DNA of 64,000 nucleotides from an uncultured Flaviramulus sp. Its GTDB lineage: Bacteria > Bacteroidota > Bacteroidia > Flavobacteriales > Flavobacteriaceae. The notes beneath the pieces are model-generated. The model was not told the origin of the DNA. It ran no database searches and saw nothing but the letters and a program-made list of their open reading frames with translations. The translations under genes were made by a program, and so were the position numbers. Positions 60,401 through 64,000 of the stretch are shown here, in pieces; the stretch's first letter is position 1, and every line of letters starts with the position of its first letter. The stretch lies in contig CANLXL010000008.1 of the NCBI GenBank assembly GCA_947495125.1, forward strand, positions 62,001 to 126,000, written 5' to 3'.

Positions 60401-62067
60401 ACCATATACTCCCAAAGCTTTTTACCGGGTATTTTTTGTTCTATCTGCCGGTTATAAGTATCATACTTATACTGAAAGGCCAGGTCGTTTAAATTGGTAA
60501 CAGAAATGGTTGTTCCGCTTCCTAAGTTTGTAAACAGTTTTGGTGTTAACACATAAACCATATTACCTGTATTATCATATACATAATAGGTCTTTAAAGT
60601 TTTGAGTGTGGAACTTTCAAGAATGTAGCGATACTCTGCAATTTTTTTACCACCTTTATCGGTAAACACATCTTTAGTATTTACTTGCCCATCTGTGGTT
60701 ACCCAATTTGGGTTTTTAACCGTGTTTTTCAGCAGTACGCCTTCAGCATAATAAATAGCAACGGAAAGTGGGTTACTTGCTCCAGGGTAGTCAATTTTAT
60801 AAACTTCATTTGCATTATTACTGCTATAATGGTATTTAGTGGTATGATCACTATCACTAGAAGGGTTAATTAACCAATCTTCTCCGGGTGTTCCACTTTC
60901 TAAAGCTCTACTTAAGGGCGAATCATCAAAACGAGTTTCAGAATAAGCATTCGGATTGCTACTATTCAGTTGATTAGCATATTCAGATACGTAATAAGTA
61001 TTTAAATCATTAATGAGACTTGTATTGCTCGTATAGCTCGACACTGAACTGGTAACCGTAGCATGTGGTAAATATGTTTTTGCCTGTCTTCCAAATTCAT
61101 CATATACTGTAGGCAATTTTATATCTTGTTTTTGGCCTCCGGCTCGAATATCTATATTTTGAATAATTCTTCCTAACCCATCAAAATAGGTGACACTCTC
61201 TAGTTTATCATCTTCATCAGTAATTTGAGAAACATCACTAACTGCTATTAATGGCGCTATCGTATGTACATAGTTTTTATCGGCAGAACCAGGGTCTCCC
61301 GCTCCGGGACAACCATTATTTAAAGGGTTGCCTGCTTGTGTAGGGCATTCATCAAAATTATTAGAAACATATCCACTAGGTTGATTACAGTTTAATATTG
61401 GAGTACTTGCCGGGTCTCCAAAACCATCACCATCAGTATCGGCATACCAAACTGGAAGTGAATCCACTGTATACTCAACACTGCTGGAATTTAAACTCCA
61501 AACGTTGGTACTATTATTTTTCGCCCTTAAGTAATAAATTGTTCCACTTGATACTGTTTTTGTTGCATTAGAGTCAGATGTACTTGTACCATCTGCAGTA
61601 CTTTGCCAATACCAAGTCACACCGGTTGGTGGTGTTCCGTGCTGTAAAGTTGTAGAATTACAATTATTGCTTAGTACTGTAGGTGCTGAAGGTGTAGAAG
61701 GTGGTGCAGGAGTTACCTGTACTGAAGTTTGTGCATAATATTGTTGAAATGTAAAATTATCAAACCACCCGACAGTAATGGTGCCGCTTCCAATACTATT
61801 AAAAGTAAAAGGCATTGCAATCATACCATTTCCTGAAGTCCCGTGCATGGTTCCTATAGTAGGAGTCCAAGTAATATATGTATTGTGTTGATTTGTTAAA
61901 GGTTGCCCGAATTGATCAACAATGGTATACAGCCAAAAATCATTCTGATATACTGATGTTGGTCCATCAATAGAATACTGTGCATAAGACCCTGTAGTCC
62001 CTAAGAACGAAAAAACAAAAAATACAACAACTCTGTAATATGTGGTATGCAATATCTTGAAATTCAT
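57466..62067 (-). CDS. RHS-repeat (DUF6443-type) polymorphic toxin candidate
   Basis: YD repeats, RHS-core end YKYQNKEQLLVNGYNMYDFGSRMYDASVGRWFNPDPKNQFWSPYIAMGNSYILYADPDGEW followed by a 314-aa variable C-terminal region. Confidence 0.9.
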   Translation of the reverse strand: MNFKILHTTYYRVVVFFVFSFLGTTGSYAQYSIDGPTSVYQNDFWLYTIVDQFGQPLTNQHNTYITWTPTIGTMHGTSGNGMIAMPFTFNSIGSGTITVGWFDNFTFQQYYAQTSVQVTPAPPSTPSAPTVLSNNCNSTTLQHGTPPTGVTWYWQSTADGTSTSDSNATKTVSSGTIYYLRAKNNSTNVWSLNSSSVEYTVDSLPVWYADTDGDGFGDPASTPILNCNQPSGYVSNNFDECPTQAGNPLNNGCPGAGDPGSADKNYVHTIAPLIAVSDVSQITDEDDKLESVTYFDGLGRIIQNIDIRAGGQKQDIKLPTVYDEFGRQAKTYLPHATVTSSVSSYTSNTSLINDLNTYYVSEYANQLNSSNPNAYSETRFDDSPLSRALESGTPGEDWLINPSSDSDHTTKYHYSSNNANEVYKIDYPGASNPLSVAIYYAEGVLLKNTVKNPNWVTTDGQVNTKDVFTDKGGKKIAEYRYILESSTLKTLKTYYVYDNTGNMVYVLTPKLFTNLGSGTTISVTNLNDLAFQYKYDTYNRQIEQKIPGKKLWEYMVYDQLDRPILTQDKNLKDDGKWLFTKYDVFGRVTYSGLYTSALTRDQLQTAVDNYISGNTNNLSNIESRTASTSGIGGVSINYTNNAYPTTGLEVLTVNYYDDYTFTDTNKPTTPTSILDQTVTSRTKGLATASWTKTLGVSSWSKNYTYYNEKGNVIYIYEKNHLGGYTQNKSRLDFRGKIKASVTEHKKTSSDPPLVIKDYFTYDHVERPLSHTQSIGGDNNVLDDILSLDDQSPTSDKTINHIASESITLSPGFTALPGFNASIETFDRELITYNNYDELGKLINKKIGGEANPIIANSTGLQTVDYAYDIRGALKAVNDVDNIDSDLFAYELNYESGEGTNFNAPQYNGNVSQMVWKSAHNNTKKSYYYDYDDLNRFEKGRYGEGSGLTSNWQKFEVNVNGYDHNGNISGLTRRGLSSGTTIDNLTYYYDNGNQLMKITDVSGTSGFKNGTNSGDDYTYDDNGNLTKDLNKSISLIEYNHLDLVTKVTFTDGKRIEFLYDAVGNKLQMKYVNGGAPTITDYLGGFQYVDSDLKFFPTSDGYVNHNSGTYSYVYSLKDHLGNNRVTFENVGGINNILSSTDYYPMGLIHNGEFVSNSNYNYKYQNKEQLLVNGYNMYDFGSRMYDASVGRWFNPDPKNQFWSPYIAMGNSYILYADPDGEWVHLVIGGVVGFATNVIANIDNIDSVGDFFAYGGVGAAAGVVTAATGNPMLGAGILSAGNSAYSQYDQTGSIDPARLIGDTTIGVATAGIGSKLTPLLSKVTSPLFTKMSPLVGQYLNNALSNTAAGLGLTTLSGIAQGQSIGDAFQSGVQDIPQSLAISVIGTAGSNLNKSYANKQAQKQKQLEDEANRVNDPDIQKNNSSKNAALAQKLNENLSFSEKNSLFNSDGTLKTEVILKSNQIINGSQLGNKTLKNNLLQVGGKLSDWYKMSYPTGGVNGIDVHYYYNFSIQKAYYGLDYKAILGRNYLQQTPPPKQ

Positions 62068-62072
62068 AGTTT

Positions 62073-62528
62073 TTAATGATTTAATTTTACAAAATGTAAC
62101 GCTTTGAAATACGCATTACTTTTAGTTTCTAACTCCTCAATAATTAGTTTTTCTTCAGAAATCATAAGCACTTTATAAGGGTATACTTTACTTGTTGCTT
62201 CATTCTTGATTTTTAGAATTTTACCATTTGGATTCAATTCCCAGACTCCTTCTGAGCTTCTTCCATCTGATAACACTAATTTAAATGTGTTGTCGTTCCC
62301 AAAAATCATTTGCCTGTCTTTATATAGGTTTTCAACCGCTTTACGAGGTGCTTCATTTAAGCTATTAAAAACGGCTTTCGTATCATTGTTCATGCTTTCA
62401 AAAGCGGCTTCATAGTTGAAAGACCATGCTCCAGTAAGCTTTGATTCTGAAGTGTTTTGCCCTGTACTCGTAAACGGGAAGCTTAAAAACAGTGTTACTA
62501 ATCCAATTGATATACTCGATAATTTCAT
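62073..62528 (-). CDS. Exported lipocalin-like hypothetical protein
   Basis: Signal peptide; KLTGAWSFNYE...GVWELNPNGKILKIKNE. Confidence 0.5.
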   Translation of the reverse strand: MKLSSISIGLVTLFLSFPFTSTGQNTSESKLTGAWSFNYEAAFESMNNDTKAVFNSLNEAPRKAVENLYKDRQMIFGNDNTFKLVLSDGRSSEGVWELNPNGKILKIKNEATSKVYPYKVLMISEEKLIIEELETKSNAYFKALHFVKLNH

Positions 62529-62540
62529 ATGAGCTTTATT

Positions 62541-63569
62541 TTAGTTTTCTTTATTTTTTAATAATGTTTGCTCCAGTTTCAAAAGGCGCTCTTCCAATTC
62601 ATGATTAATCACCTCTTGTTGTTTCAATTGATTTTCCTGGGTCTCGATCTTTTTCTCCTGATCGATGGCGTATAGGGTTAGTTCTTCAATTTTCTGCAAC
62701 AGCTTAGCATTCATATCACCTAAAAGAATACCATTTTCGATAGCCTCTGTGGCTGGTGGAATGTTCTGTAAATGCCCTTTTTCTTTAATATGTTGTTCTA
62801 CTTCTTCTAAAGTTGGAAGTTTGTATTTTTTTTCAAAAACGAAATCACTCCAACCAGTTAAATCAACACGCACTTCTTTAGCATGTATTTTCCCGTTTAC
62901 AGCTAGTTTTTCGTCTGGAGTAGTCGTGCCAATACCAACATTATTAAGATCATCAACTAATAAAGCTGAACCAGAATTTTCGGCATTACCAGATACTAAA
63001 GCATTGGTGAGATTATTACCAATAAAAGCATCATCTATTAACCAAGTAGCAATAACTGCCCGTTCCGATTCGGAACTGTTTGATTGCATCACTTCATAAG
63101 CGATATGATTAGGTTGTATATTATTTGTAGAAGTTCCAGAGCCTCTAAAAATCGCAGCATAAGGCCTTCTAGAACTATAATCAATCCCGCTTCCTAATTT
63201 AAAAAGTCCTAATCTTCTAGCAGCCTCTTTCAAGTTTGAAGTAACTTGATTTTCCCACGCATCATAGGAAGTTAATATGCCAATATACCCGCGTTGAAGA
63301 TTATTGAGTGCCGTTGCTAAATTATCTGATGCAGCAGAATTGCCATAAGTGTCATAAGTTGTTGACGACACATGTTGATGAGTACTTGCATTAACAATAG
63401 TTAAGCATAAACCTCTACCTCCACCATTAACTAATGTTTGAGTATTAAGCTTAACTACGCGATTTGAACTATAATTATAGCCAGTCCCTTTAATATAAAC
63501 ACTAGTTTGAGCACTTAAACATAAGGTTATAAAAGTGAAAAAGTAGAAAATAAAATATTGTCTAATCAT
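62541..63569 (-). CDS. Modular fibre-like surface protein
   Basis: NVGIGTTTPDEKLAVNGKIHAKEVRVDLTGWSDFVFEKKYKLPTLEEVEQHIKEKGHLQNIP; shared C-terminal module. Confidence 0.8.
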   Translation of the reverse strand: MIRQYFIFYFFTFITLCLSAQTSVYIKGTGYNYSSNRVVKLNTQTLVNGGGRGLCLTIVNASTHQHVSSTTYDTYGNSAASDNLATALNNLQRGYIGILTSYDAWENQVTSNLKEAARRLGLFKLGSGIDYSSRRPYAAIFRGSGTSTNNIQPNHIAYEVMQSNSSESERAVIATWLIDDAFIGNNLTNALVSGNAENSGSALLVDDLNNVGIGTTTPDEKLAVNGKIHAKEVRVDLTGWSDFVFEKKYKLPTLEEVEQHIKEKGHLQNIPPATEAIENGILLGDMNAKLLQKIEELTLYAIDQEKKIETQENQLKQQEVINHELEERLLKLEQTLLKNKEN

Positions 63570-63572
63570 AAT

Positions 63573-64000
63573 TTATTCTTTTAATTTTTTTTGAATTTCT
63601 TTAATAGTTTCTGCTTGCGCTTCAATAAGTTTTTGTTGTTCTATTGTATAAAGCATCAACTCCTCAATCTTCTGAAGAAGTTTTGCATTCATATCCCCCA
63701 AAAGAATTCCTTCTTCTACCACCTCTTTCGCTGAAGGAATATCCTTTAAATGCCCTTTTTCATTAATATGGTTTTCAACGTCTTTAAGTGTAGGTAAGTT
63801 GTAATCTTCTTCAAAAACGAAATCGCTCCAACCACTTAGGTCGACCCGTACTTCTTTGGTGTGGATGTTGCCATTTACGGCTAGTTTTTCGTCGGGGGTG
63901 GTGGTGCCGATGCCAACGTTGCCAGAATTATCGGTTCTAATTAATTGTCCAACATCGTCCTTCAAAGTGAAAACCGGTGAGCCGAAAGAATTTGAAGGAT
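63573..64000 (-). CDS. Modular fibre-like surface protein (partial, runs off the right edge)
   Basis: Frame stays open through 64000 (PSNSFGSPVFTLKDDVGQLIRTDNSGNVGIGTTTPDEKLAVNG), so the TTG start at 63965 is an edge artefact. Confidence 0.8.
   Translation of the reverse strand, partial: PSNSFGSPVFTLKDDVGQLIRTDNSGNVGIGTTTPDEKLAVNGNIHTKEVRVDLSGWSDFVFEEDYNLPTLKDVENHINEKGHLKDIPSAKEVVEEGILLGDMNAKLLQKIEELMLYTIEQQKLIEAQAETIKEIQKKLKE

Noticed and set aside
63573-63965. 130-aa ORF as a complete short protein
   Set aside because: The reading frame continues to the window edge; the TTG start is an artefact of truncation.

Overview
The window is a Bacteroidota chromosome segment, most likely Flavobacteriaceae. 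Support for this comes from type IX secretion and gliding proteins (PorP/SprF, gliding-related C-terminal domains, RemB), TTTG-N19-TAnnTTTG promoters and low GC. Positions 1-38.6 kb are mostly housekeeping: a LytTR/LytS two-component locus, a T9SS substrate with its SprF-like partner, NifU, dodecin, a DUF255 thioredoxin-like protein, MscS, TsaB, a MacAB-TolC-like exporter, an aa3-type oxidase assembly cluster, CyoE, RemB, a TrmH-family methylase, MutS, and tRNA-Gly and tRNA-Leu. Directly downstream of tRNA-Leu, 39-64 kb looks like an accessory surface-protein region. It has nine paralogous modular fibre-like proteins (repeated 'NVGIGTxxPxxKLxVNG' plus a conserved C-terminal coiled-coil module). 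Four of them sit in an apparent single operon with a partial type II secretion/type IV pilus-like set (GspC/PilP-like, three pseudopilins, GspF). Two others sit in an apparent operon with an RHS/DUF6443-type polymorphic toxin candidate and its downstream putative immunity genes, near a large SpvB/TcB-like protein. The main candidates for new biology are the fibre + pseudopilin operon, the RHS operon with a frameshifted middle ORF, an inverted 91-aa module that is identical in protein but differs at synonymous DNA positions, and a 34-bp perfect palindrome. All product calls come from reading protein motifs by eye. No database search was run.
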